Assembly (NCBI GenBank): GCA_903911135.1
Contig: CAIWCG010000211.1
Coordinates: 1-41,767 of the forward strand
Length of the DNA: 41,767 nucleotides
Direction of reading: 5' to 3'
Origin: an uncultured Bacteroidota bacterium
Lineage (GTDB): Bacteria > Bacteroidota > Bacteroidia > AKYH767-A > JABDAW01
The notes under the pieces are model-generated. The model saw nothing but the letters and a program-made list of their open reading frames with translations, was not told the DNA's origin and did not search any database. Below, piece by piece: positions 1 through 6,852 of this stretch. Position 1 is the stretch's first letter. The number at the start of each line of letters is the position of its first letter. The translations under genes and the position numbers were made by a program.

Positions 1-120
1 ATGCATTTCTCTTCCGACTTGATGCATTTCTCTTCCGACTTGATGCATTTCTCTCTCGACTTGATGCATTTCTCTCTCGACTTGATGCATTTCTTCTCCT
101 ACTTGATGCATTTCTCTTAC
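1..120. repeat. Tandem array, 21-bp unit, about 5.7 copies
   Basis: Five full units start at 1, 22, 43, 64 and 85, each beginning ATGCATTTCT, followed by a partial unit from 106. Copies differ by a few substitutions near the 3' end (TTCCGACTTG, CTCGACTTG, TCCTACTTG). The array is cut by the window edge, so its true length is unknown. The reading frame through it is open only because 21 is a multiple of three; the heptad-like peptide it would give has no start signal or homology I recognise. It lies upstream of element A at 241. Confidence 0.95.
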
Positions 121-187
121 GAAACAACTCGTTGTAGCTTTAAAACTACTCTTTGTTGCAAATATGGTATGCTTAGGCTTGGGAAAA

Positions 188-222
188 GCTACGGCGAAAA
201 GGCAAAGCCTTTTCGCCGTAGC
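188..222. repeat. Perfect 16-bp inverted repeat (hairpin) with 3-base loop
   Basis: The left arm at 188-203 (GCTACGGCGAAAAGGC) is exactly complementary to 207-222, with loop AAA. It lies between the 21-bp array and element A. No T-run follows, so it is not a typical intrinsic terminator. A near-identical left arm (GCTGCGGCGAAAAG) occupies the last 14 bases of the window, so this is probably a dispersed repeat. Confidence 0.9.
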
Positions 223-240
223 CAGGTTATGTATAAAAAG

Positions 241-375
241 TCGTTTCGAAGCTACCTGCCATAGCTAATAGCCCCGATAGTAGCGGCAGCCCGCTGCTTT
301 GTGTCGGTAGTGGGGATGCAGCGGCTACAGCGGATAGCGGGACGCACCTTGATACGAGTGGAAACCGTAGGCTCC
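241..375 (+). repeat. Dispersed intergenic element, subfamily A, copy 1 (candidate structured RNA)
   Basis: The core TAGCCCCGATAGTAGCGG through AGCGGATAGCGGGACG is nearly identical to copies at 20354 and 29778; most core differences fall at 298-317. A plausible fold pairs CCCG (273-276) with CGGG (338-341), GTAG (280-283) with CTAC (325-328), and CCGCTGC (291-297) with GCAGCGG (318-324). The 5' flank (TTTCGAAGCTACCTGCC) and 3' end (ATACGAG...TAGGCTCC) are shared with subfamily B. An AT-rich direct repeat (AATTATAAATTATAAATT) follows at 388-405, as it does near copy 3. No open frame is conserved. Whether it is transcribed is unknown. Confidence 0.8.
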
Positions 376-463
376 TTATTGGAATTAGGAATTATAAATT
401 ATAAATTAGGAATTAGGAGTGGGATAAAGTAGGATGACATGGGTATTTGGGGCTGGTAACGAG

Positions 464-494
464 TTGCCTGTATTAAACCATTTGCTTATCTTTG
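464..494 (+). promoter_or_regulatory. Bacteroidota-type promoter for the lipoprotein at 525
   Basis: TTG (464-466), a 20-base spacer, then TATCTTTG (487-494) match the TTTG/TAnnTTTG signature of the phylum's primary sigma factor. The start codon at 525 lies 30 bases beyond the -7 box, leaving a short AT-rich leader. Confidence 0.65.
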
Positions 495-524
495 CCTCTA
501 TAATTAAACTTAAAACAACAATAT

Positions 525-1328
525 ATGAAATCAAATTATCTGAATCAATCGTTTATCATCGTGTTTATGGCTGCCATTCTTTTCGGTGGATGTGCCAAGG
601 ATGGCGCTACCGGACCAGCAGGACCGGCAGGAGCTACAGGGGTTACGGGGCCTATAGCCACCGGAAATTTATTTGGTTATGTAAAGAAATGGGATCAGTA
701 CGGAAGTGCCATCACCACCGACTTGAGCGGCGTCAGTGTAAACCTGACGGGTGGCAGTTTCAATTTGAACACCACCACCGATTCGACTGGGAAATATAGT
801 TTCGACAACATCACCACAGGATACTATACCTTGAAATATACGGATTCCTTGTTTGGGTTTAATCAGGTGAACTATAATTTGTTTTTGGGTGGTGCCACCG
901 TTCCTAGGGCGAATGTAAACATGAGTAAGATTCCGAATTTTTACATGACCGCCTTGGCCTTTACCGATACGTTGATAACGAACGATTCGAGCATTGTGGT
1001 TACGTGCACGCTGAATGCTTCCGACAATAATCAGCGGGCTGGCATCTTGTATGTAGGCACATCGGCGGGGGTATCTTCTAATCCGGCAACGTATCTGAAC
1101 TATTATACCAAGAACATAACGGCATTGTCCACCACCTTTAAGGTTGTCATTCCATTAAGCGACCTGTATAACCTAGGATTTACACCAGGACAAACGGTTT
1201 ATTTTGCCGGTTATGGCATCTCCTTGGGATTCAACACCAATTCGTCTTACGAAGATTTTGTTACAGGACGAAGTGTATTTACAGCAATCAGCACTACAGC
1301 CGTAACATCCAGCCATATCATTCCATAA
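525..1328 (+). CDS. Lipoprotein with short collagen-like stretch and carboxypeptidase-regulatory-like domain
   Basis: The 267-residue protein opens with a hydrophobic signal (about residues 9-22) ending in a lipobox (LFGGC), so Cys23 should be lipidated and the protein anchored in the envelope. Residues 27-43 form a short Gly-X-Y run (GATGPAGPAGATGVTGP) of collagen type. Residues about 48-112 (GNLFGYVKKWDQYG...TDSTGKYSFDNITTGYYTLKY) look like a CarboxypepD_reg beta-sandwich, seen in the family as a stalk or binding domain. The remainder is beta-rich and unrecognised. It has its own promoter (464-494) and terminator (1354-1389). A surface binding or structural role is inference; no catalytic residues are evident. 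Confidence 0.8.
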   Translation: MKSNYLNQSFIIVFMAAILFGGCAKDGATGPAGPAGATGVTGPIATGNLFGYVKKWDQYGSAITTDLSGVSVNLTGGSFNLNTTTDSTGKYSFDNITTGYYTLKYTDSLFGFNQVNYNLFLGGATVPRANVNMSKIPNFYMTALAFTDTLITNDSSIVVTCTLNASDNNQRAGILYVGTSAGVSSNPATYLNYYTKNITALSTTFKVVIPLSDLYNLGFTPGQTVYFAGYGISLGFNTNSSYEDFVTGRSVFTAISTTAVTSSHIIP

Positions 1329-1353
1329 ACCACATCCCATATATTATCATTGA

Positions 1354-1389
1354 AAAAGGACAGGTGTCATGCCTGTCCTTTTATCTTTT
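1354..1389 (+). terminator. Rho-independent terminator after the lipoprotein gene
   Basis: AAAAGGACAGG (1354-1364) pairs with CCTGTCCTTTT (1372-1382) around a 7-base loop, followed by a T-rich tail. It begins 25 bases after the stop codon. Confidence 0.85.
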
Positions 1390-1411
1390 AAAAAAATTTA
1401 TGATTTATTTG

Positions 1412-1443
1412 TTTGGTAATGGCAAATATATTTTATAATTTTC
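1412..1443 (+). promoter_or_regulatory. Putative promoter for the SRPBCC gene
   Basis: TTTG (1412-1415), a 20-base spacer and TAATTTTC (1436-1443) differ from TTTG/TAnnTTTG only in the last base of the -7 box. The start codon follows at 1466. Confidence 0.5.
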
Positions 1444-1465
1444 CAACCTCAAATAATATAAAAAT

Positions 1466-1873
1466 ATGACAGCATTTTCAATTGAAATGACATTCCACGT
1501 GAATGCCACGCCTGATGAGGCTTTCGAGCTATTGGCAAACCAGGAAAAGATTACACTTTGGGGAGGTGGAAAAGCCATCCTTGAACCTAAAGTAGGAGGA
1601 AAGTTTGAAATGTTTGATGGTTGGGTGCATGGAAAGGTTCTGGAATATATTCCAGGCAAAACCCTTTCCTATACCTGGAGGCCTGATGATTTCCATGATG
1701 ATTGGGAAGATTCGATCGTATCCTATCATTTCGCTCCTGATGGAAAGGGAACGGAAGTTAAATTGGAACATCATAAACTCCCTAACATAAAAGAAACCAA
1801 GGACCATGAAGCTGGTTGGGAAGACCAAGTATTTGGCCCTATCAGGGAGTATTTGGCGCATGCCATAGCTTAA
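1466..1873 (+). CDS. SRPBCC / AHSA1-like domain protein
   Basis: The 135-residue cytoplasmic protein has the usual length of the single-domain SRPBCC (START/Bet v1-like) family. It shows the family's N-terminal strand (EMTFHVNATPDEAFELL), the EPKVGGKFEMFDGWVHGKVL region, the TLSYTWRPDD strand and a C-terminal helix (WEDQVFGPIREYLAHAI). The fold makes a hydrophobic cavity; members bind lipids or small ligands, or act as Hsp90-activator-like proteins, and the substrate cannot be read from sequence. It stands as a single gene between two lipoprotein genes with no obvious functional link. Translation probably starts at 1466, 22 bases after the predicted -7 box. Confidence 0.85.
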   Translation: MTAFSIEMTFHVNATPDEAFELLANQEKITLWGGGKAILEPKVGGKFEMFDGWVHGKVLEYIPGKTLSYTWRPDDFHDDWEDSIVSYHFAPDGKGTEVKLEHHKLPNIKETKDHEAGWEDQVFGPIREYLAHAIA

Positions 1874-1970
1874 GTTTCAAGCATTCTATTTCATCCTTTG
1901 TTGCCTGTTCTTCTGATTGTAAATAATCAGGGGTAGGTGGTATTATATCCTTTCAAAACCGTATAAATTC

Positions 1971-2981
1971 ATGAATAATAAATCATGGCATATTGTTGCC
2001 TTGCTGTTTTCATTCCTGCTAAGCTCTTGTTTTATCAAACCTTCGGGCAATTTCAATGAATATAAGCCTTATGCAAAGCCCGATTACAGCAACGAGAACA
2101 ACTGGGCGGCTCTTCCAAACAAGAAGGACAAGGCGCACATGGTTCCTGCCAACTCGGGGTTGAAGGAGTGTGAAGATACGGCCTGGGTGGACGTTTTCTT
2201 TGTTCACCCGACGACTTATTACAGCAGACATTCCTGGAATGCGGATGTAAACGACGAACGGCTAAACGCATTTACCGACAAGACCACCATCATGCATCAG
2301 GCGAGTGTGTTTAATGGCAGCTGCAAGATATACGCCCCACGATACAGGCAGGCAACCTTGTACTCTTTCATGGACAAGAAAGACAATGGCATCAAAGCCC
2401 TGGAGCTTGCATACGGAGACGTGGAAGAGGCATTCGATTATTACCTGAAGCACTACAACCATGGGCGTCCGTTCATCATAGCATCACACAGTCAGGGCTC
2501 GAGGCATGCCACGCGGTTGTTGCATGACTTTATCGAGAATGACACCGCCCTTTTTCATAGGATGATAGCGGCTTACATCATCGGATTCAAGATAAAGCAG
2601 ACCGATTTGACCGTCATTGAGCCTTGCCATTCGGCTACGGAGACAAACTGCCTGATAACTTGGAACACCATACTGAAGGGCAAGGACAGCGAGTTCTTCA
2701 GGAGCTTTGCCTGCACCAATCCTTTGAGCTGGACTACGGATACCGCCTACGTTGGCCATGAAAGGAACATGGGAGGCATCCCTTCGAGCTTTGACCATGT
2801 GGACAAGCATGTGTGTGATGCCCAGGTGGTGAATGGTTTACTGGCCATCAACAGGCCCAATTTCGATGGCTACCCCAGTGTGTATGGAAACAGCTATCAT
2901 CTGATGGAATACAACTTGTTTTACCTCAACATGCGGCAGAACATTCGCGATAGGATAGCTGCCTATTTCCGCCAACGATAA
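1971..2981 (+). CDS. DUF3089-family lipoprotein, predicted alpha/beta hydrolase
   Basis: The 336-residue protein begins with a lipoprotein signal (hydrophobic residues 8-17, lipobox LLSSC, Cys20), so it should sit in the envelope. The FFVHPTTYYSR region (76-86) and the nucleophile elbow SHSQG (Ser174 between His173 and Gln175) are characteristic of DUF3089, an alpha/beta-hydrolase family. Later conserved pieces include IIGFKI, CHSATETNCLITWNT and YHLMEYNLFYLNMRQNI near the C terminus. Family length is about 300-380 residues, so it looks intact. The substrate is unknown; esterase activity is inferred from the fold. The downstream neighbour lpxB is convergent, with repeats between them. Confidence 0.85.
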   Translation: MNNKSWHIVALLFSFLLSSCFIKPSGNFNEYKPYAKPDYSNENNWAALPNKKDKAHMVPANSGLKECEDTAWVDVFFVHPTTYYSRHSWNADVNDERLNAFTDKTTIMHQASVFNGSCKIYAPRYRQATLYSFMDKKDNGIKALELAYGDVEEAFDYYLKHYNHGRPFIIASHSQGSRHATRLLHDFIENDTALFHRMIAAYIIGFKIKQTDLTVIEPCHSATETNCLITWNTILKGKDSEFFRSFACTNPLSWTTDTAYVGHERNMGGIPSSFDHVDKHVCDAQVVNGLLAINRPNFDGYPSVYGNSYHLMEYNLFYLNMRQNIRDRIAAYFRQR

Positions 2982-3181
2982 GGGTTTTCGTATTTGCTGA
3001 TTGCTTTTTAATTTGGATTGGCCAAAATTTTTGGCAAGGTGTTGGGGGTGTGTCAGGTGTTATTGATCATTCGTTTTGAGCGGTAGGATTGGGTATGGGT
3101 AATGGCTGGATAAGGCCTTAAAACGTGGGTGCGTTTTGTTGGCCGATGCTCGTCATTGCCATTGATGTCTGTATATTTAGG

Positions 3182-3260
3182 ATGTTTACATAAACTTTTC
3201 AAATGTTTACATAAACTTTTTGGATATTTACATAAACTTTTCAAATGTTTATGCATTCTT
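3182..3260. repeat. Tandem array, 21-bp unit, 3 copies plus partial
   Basis: Units start at 3182, 3203 and 3224, each close to ATGTTTACATAAACTTTTC, with a broken fourth from 3245 and a decayed copy before 3182. The array sits between the convergent DUF3089 and lpxB genes and precedes element B at 3327. The spacer 2982-3529 holds nothing else I can support. Confidence 0.9.
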
Positions 3261-3326
3261 AGTTGGTTGATGGTGGTAAGGGGGTGGTGAATGGTGGGTT
3301 TTGCCTACCACACCTATGACTGTTGA

Positions 3327-3464
3327 TTCGAAGTATGTGCCATGGAGCATAGCCCTGACATGCCCAAGATTATCCTCTTGTGCGTTGGCATTTTTGGGGG
3401 GTATGGAAGAGATAACTGGTGGCTGGCAGGACAGGTTATGATACGAGAACCGGGCGTAGGCTCC
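3327..3464 (+). repeat. Dispersed intergenic element, subfamily B, copy 1 (candidate structured RNA)
   Basis: The element shares CATAGCCCTGACATGCCCA and GATAACTG...GGCTGGCAGGAC with the copy at 25819, and both with the minus-strand copy at 41205. Its ends (TTCGAAG..., and ATACGAGAA...TAGGCTCC) match subfamily A. A helix TTAT-C-CTCTT (3370-3379) pairs with AAGAG-ATAA (3407-3415). TGCCA (3339-3343) can pair with TGGCA (3424-3428). It carries no conserved open frame. Confidence 0.75.
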
Positions 3465-3529
3465 TGATTGGAATTATTATTGATGAACAGGTAACGATAA
3501 CTGCTGATGATGGTGAGGAGGATGGTTGA

Positions 3530-4651
3530 TTATGGGCGGAGATAGGCCCACATTTTGGCGGCGATGTTTCGTGAGGCTCCGTTGGTGCCGAGGAGGGCGA
3601 TGAGGTCGTTGTAATCGTTGGCTATTTCCCTTCGTCTTAGCTTGTTGTAGGTTATTTGGGTGAGTTCTTTGCGGATGTTGATGACGGTCATGTCGTGCTG
3701 GATGAGTTCTTTGACGATTTCTCTGTCCATGATGAGGTTTACGAGGGAGATGAACTTGATGTTGGTGAGCATTTTGGCGATGCGGTAGGAGATGGGGTTG
3801 GCTTTGTAGCAGACTACTTGCGGCACTTGCATGAGGGCGGCTTCGAGGGTGGAGGTTCCTGATTTTACGATGGCTGCATCGGCATGCTGGAGTATGGTGT
3901 AGGTTTGGTTGAAGAGTATCTTGATGTCGAGACCGGCGAGGAAGAGTATGTAGAATTCCTTTGGGATGGAGGGGGCTCCGGTGATGACCAATTGGTGCTG
4001 TTGGTAGGGCAAGGCGGCTTCTATCATGATGGGCAACATGCGGGATATCTCCTGCTTTCTGCTTCCGGGGATGATGGCGATGATGGGGAGGCTGGTGAGG
4101 GCGTTTTGTTTAATCCACTCTTCGTTTTTTACGTGCTTCATCTTCCAATCGTTGACGACATCGGTGAGGGGATGGCCTGCGTATTCCACCTCTATGTGGT
4201 GCTTGGCATAGAATTCCTTCTCGAAGGGGAGGATGACGAACATCTTGTCGACAAAGCGCCTTACTTGTTCCACCCGGGACTCGTGCCATGCCCAGACGGA
4301 AGGCGAAATGTAGTAGAATACCTTGAGCCCTTGCTGCTTGGCGTACTTTGCAATGCGTAGGTTGAACCCGGGGTAGTCCACGAGGATGAGCACATCGGGT
4401 TGGAAGGCCATGATGTCTTTCTTGCAGAAGGCGATGTTGGAAAGGATGGTTCGCAAGTTCAGCAAAACCTCTACAAAACCCATGAAAGCAAGGTCTTTGT
4501 AATGCTTGACGACTGTTGCCCCTTGTTCTTCCATCAAGTCTCCGCCCCAACACCTGAAGATGGCGTTGGAATCAAGCTGCTTCAGCTCCTTAATCAGGTT
4601 CGAGGCGTGCAAATCGCCTGATGCCTCGCCTGCTATGATGTAATATTTCAT
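3530..4651 (-). CDS. lpxB: Lipid-A-disaccharide synthase
   Basis: The 373-residue protein has the normal LpxB length. LpxB is a peripheral inner-membrane GT19 glycosyltransferase that joins UDP-2,3-diacylglucosamine to lipid X, giving the tetraacyl disaccharide of lipid A. The N terminus carries the family signature GEASGDLHASNLIKEL. Further conserved segments are LVDYPGFNLRIAK, YYISPSVWAWHESRV, FEKEFYAKHHIEVEYAGHPL, the GSRKQEI nucleotide-binding region and KSGTSTLEAAL. It is last in a minus-strand run (desaturase, surE, small membrane protein, lpxB), 15 bases after the small membrane protein gene, so co-transcription is likely. No terminator is evident before the B element. Confidence 0.95.
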   Translation of the reverse strand: MKYYIIAGEASGDLHASNLIKELKQLDSNAIFRCWGGDLMEEQGATVVKHYKDLAFMGFVEVLLNLRTILSNIAFCKKDIMAFQPDVLILVDYPGFNLRIAKYAKQQGLKVFYYISPSVWAWHESRVEQVRRFVDKMFVILPFEKEFYAKHHIEVEYAGHPLTDVVNDWKMKHVKNEEWIKQNALTSLPIIAIIPGSRKQEISRMLPIMIEAALPYQQHQLVITGAPSIPKEFYILFLAGLDIKILFNQTYTILQHADAAIVKSGTSTLEAALMQVPQVVCYKANPISYRIAKMLTNIKFISLVNLIMDREIVKELIQHDMTVINIRKELTQITYNKLRRREIANDYNDLIALLGTNGASRNIAAKMWAYLRP

Positions 4652-4666
4652 TGAACCAATGGACTA

Positions 4667-4960
4667 TCAGAACACTCCGAGCTTTGTCAGCAGGATGACG
4701 GCCCCATAAACGAAGGTGGCAAACAGCACTCCCTTGGCGGACAGGTCTCTCTTGAGATAAATGAACAGAAAGAAGGTGCCGAGGTTCAGTATCAGGCTGA
4801 TGGAGAGTATCGGAGATACCAATCTGTATTGAATGGTGTGGCTGATGAACGCACTGAAGGCCATGATGCGGAACATGAGGAGCCAATAGATGTATATGCC
4901 GGATATGGGAGTAAGCATTCCGCAAATCAAGCCTAAGAATATGGAATCTTTCTTTATCAT
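4667..4960 (-). CDS. Small integral membrane protein between surE and lpxB
   Basis: The 97-residue, strongly hydrophobic protein has about three membrane spans (approximately residues 5-30, 48-66 and 73-93) and a short basic loop (YLKRDLSAKG). It has no cleavable signal or conserved catalytic motif that I recognise. It starts 7 bases after the surE stop codon and ends 15 bases before lpxB, so it is probably translated from the same message. Its position suggests a link with envelope lipid synthesis, but that is inference from neighbourhood only. The tight gene packing, open frame and membrane topology support a real gene. Confidence 0.75.
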   Translation of the reverse strand: MIKKDSIFLGLICGMLTPISGIYIYWLLMFRIMAFSAFISHTIQYRLVSPILSISLILNLGTFFLFIYLKRDLSAKGVLFATFVYGAVILLTKLGVF

Positions 4961-4967
4961 TTGTAAA

Positions 4968-5732
4968 TTAAAACTCCCAATTGTTCAGGAAAGGTATGGC
5001 ATGATGGGCAGTAAAATCGAACTGCACCGGAACAATGGAGACATAGCCGTTCGACAAAGCCCATTCGTCGGTGTCTTCGCCGTGATCATAGTTTTTAAAC
5101 TTGCCCGTGAGCCAGTAATAGCTTCTATTGTGCGGGTCCTTGCGTTCATCGAACTCTTCTTCCCATTTTGCTATGGCTTGACGACAAACCTTGATGCCTT
5201 TGATGTCGTTTTCTTCTAGATTGGGAATGTTTACATTCAATAGCGTGCCTTGTGGAAGTCCATGTTTCAGGACATTCTTGGCAATGATGCCGGCATATTT
5301 TCTGGAAGGAATGAAATCTGCATTGAGATTATAATCATTCAATGAAAACCCGATGGAAGGTATCGATTCGATGGCGCCTTCCATGGCTGCAGACATGGTT
5401 CCTGAATAAATCACATTGATGGATGAATTGGAACCATGGTTGATGCCGGAAACACATAAGTCCGGTTTGCGATGAAGTATCTTGTCGATGGCAATCTTGA
5501 CACAATCTACCGGAGTACCGGAACATTGATAGCCCAATGATTCGCCATGATAGGAAACCTTATCCAAACGGAGGGGATTATTGATGGTAATGGCATGTCC
5601 CATACCCGATTGCGGACTATCAGGGGCTACCACCACCACATCTCCTATGGCTTGCATCTCTTCTACCAGAGCCCGAAGGCCGGGAGCAGTTATTCCATCA
5701 TCATTGGTAACTAAAATTATGGGACGACTCAT
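4968..5732 (-). CDS. surE: 5'/3'-nucleotidase SurE
   Basis: The 254-residue protein matches the SurE family in length and motifs. SurE is a cytoplasmic, metal-dependent nucleoside-monophosphate phosphatase linked to stationary-phase survival. The N terminus ILVTNDDGITAPGLRAL holds the paired metal-binding aspartates. The conserved Ser of SPQSGMGHAIT and the SGINHGSNSSINVIYSGTMSAAMEG region (written here in two parts: SGINHGSNSSIN and VIYSGTMSAAMEG) complete the site. It begins 22 bases after the desaturase stop codon and is followed after 7 bases by a small membrane protein gene, consistent with an operon ending at lpxB. No independent promoter was identified. Confidence 0.95.
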   Translation of the reverse strand: MSRPIILVTNDDGITAPGLRALVEEMQAIGDVVVVAPDSPQSGMGHAITINNPLRLDKVSYHGESLGYQCSGTPVDCVKIAIDKILHRKPDLCVSGINHGSNSSINVIYSGTMSAAMEGAIESIPSIGFSLNDYNLNADFIPSRKYAGIIAKNVLKHGLPQGTLLNVNIPNLEENDIKGIKVCRQAIAKWEEEFDERKDPHNRSYYWLTGKFKNYDHGEDTDEWALSNGYVSIVPVQFDFTAHHAIPFLNNWEF

Positions 5733-5754
5733 TGTTTAATGGAGAATACCAATA

Positions 5755-6762
5755 TTATTTCTCTTGGTTCAGCAAATCGACATCTGGGGTGGACATATCA
5801 GTTAAGGCTACCTTGCCTCTTTCCTGCCTTACCACTCTAGAAAACAAGGATATCTTAGGATCAAACAAGAATCTCAACCATAAATAAGTCCAAGATTTAT
5901 GTGAATGAAGATTATCATAATGTTCTTTCGCCTTTTCCTTGATTTGAGGCAATTTATTCCAAGGCACGGAAGGAAAATCGTGATGTTCGTTGTGATATCC
6001 CACATTCAAGGCGATGGAATTCAATACACCATAATAGCTATAAGTCTCTTGCTTTTCGCTGTCGGTGAGGAAATGCTCCTGAATCCAACGGGCACCAAGT
6101 GGATGAAGGCCTATCGAGAAAAATAAACTCGACAATAAATAAATGAATGCCTTGATGCCAAAGAAATAGATGATGGCGGCAGAGAATAGTATCTGGGTGG
6201 TGATATTCAACAGTATCCAACCGTCGATAGGTTTGATTTCCTTTAAACGGGATACTCGAACGGTTTGAAAAACGGGGAACAGCAACAGCCAAAGCGCCTT
6301 GCCGAAGAAGGAATTTCCTATCAATCGCGCTTCCCATGCATTAGGCAAGTCGGCATCGAGTTCGTGGATGCCTTGAAAGGAATGATGCTTTATGTGATAT
6401 CGCTGAAAGGATACGGAGCTTGGCACTATCTGTGGCAGATTGGCGAAGATTCCTGACAAGGTGTTTGCTACTTTTTTCTTGAATATCATGTTGTGGGCAC
6501 ATTCGTGGATGGCGACAAAGAGGGTATGGTCGCAGAAGGCACCGACGCAATAGGCTATGAGGAAAATCAACCACCAGGCCTGATCTTTCAGCACGATGCT
6601 TAGCCCTACCTGAAGACTCACCACAAAAAAGATGATGAGGAAGGTATAAGGATTGCGCCCGATGAGGTTTCTGATGTCCGGATGCTCCTTTAAAATGGTT
6701 TTTGTTCGTTCTCTGTGTGGCTCCCGATCGTCGGAATAGACAAAATCTTTTCTTTTATTCAT
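5755..6762 (-). CDS. Fatty-acid desaturase of the sphingolipid delta-4 desaturase (DES1) type
   Basis: The 335-residue membrane protein carries the three histidine boxes of di-iron desaturases: HECAH (86-90), HIKHH (123-127) and HNEHH (257-261). Beyond these it follows eukaryotic dihydroceramide desaturase closely: N-terminal DFVYSDDREPHRERTK like DFEWVYTDQPHADRR, IFANLP, the GLHPLGARWIQEH region, and ETYSYYG...NVGYHNEHHDFP. The inferred reaction introduces the 4,5-trans double bond into dihydroceramide. I chose Met at 6762 rather than the longer frame from 6810 because a TATCTTTG -7 box (6790-6797) falls inside the extra 16 codons, and human DES1 also begins only a few residues before this motif. 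It is first in the run leading to lpxB. Confidence 0.85.
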   Translation of the reverse strand: MNKRKDFVYSDDREPHRERTKTILKEHPDIRNLIGRNPYTFLIIFFVVSLQVGLSIVLKDQAWWLIFLIAYCVGAFCDHTLFVAIHECAHNMIFKKKVANTLSGIFANLPQIVPSSVSFQRYHIKHHSFQGIHELDADLPNAWEARLIGNSFFGKALWLLLFPVFQTVRVSRLKEIKPIDGWILLNITTQILFSAAIIYFFGIKAFIYLLSSLFFSIGLHPLGARWIQEHFLTDSEKQETYSYYGVLNSIALNVGYHNEHHDFPSVPWNKLPQIKEKAKEHYDNLHSHKSWTYLWLRFLFDPKISLFSRVVRQERGKVALTDMSTPDVDLLNQEK

Positions 6763-6789
6763 TGCATTAATATTTAATTGATTCGATGG

Positions 6790-6797
6790 CAAAGATA
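6790..6797 (-). promoter_or_regulatory. -7 promoter box for the desaturase–lpxB run
   Basis: On the minus strand TATCTTTG matches TAnnTTTG exactly and lies 27 bases before the ATG at 6762. A clear -33 TTTG at the usual distance is missing. The box decides the start codon, because transcription from it would begin downstream of the alternative ATG at 6810. Confidence 0.55.
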
Positions 6798-6852
6798 GTA
6801 TTTCTGGCATTAATGCGGAAGGAGGGCAGTCAAAATAGAAATTGCACTGGCA

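Noticed and set aside
3327-3464. Insertion sequence or MITE with terminal inverted repeats
   Set aside because: The A/B elements do not have clear terminal inverted repeats or flanking target duplications, and no transposase lies nearby. Mobility remains possible but is not shown.
3656-4360. Plus-strand frames inside lpxB rich in Gly, Asp and Val
   Set aside because: They are antisense shadows of lpxB, with no domain or signal.
5755-6810. Longer desaturase starting at 6810
   Set aside because: An exact TATCTTTG promoter box lies within the extra codons, and the 16 added residues do not resemble the family N terminus.
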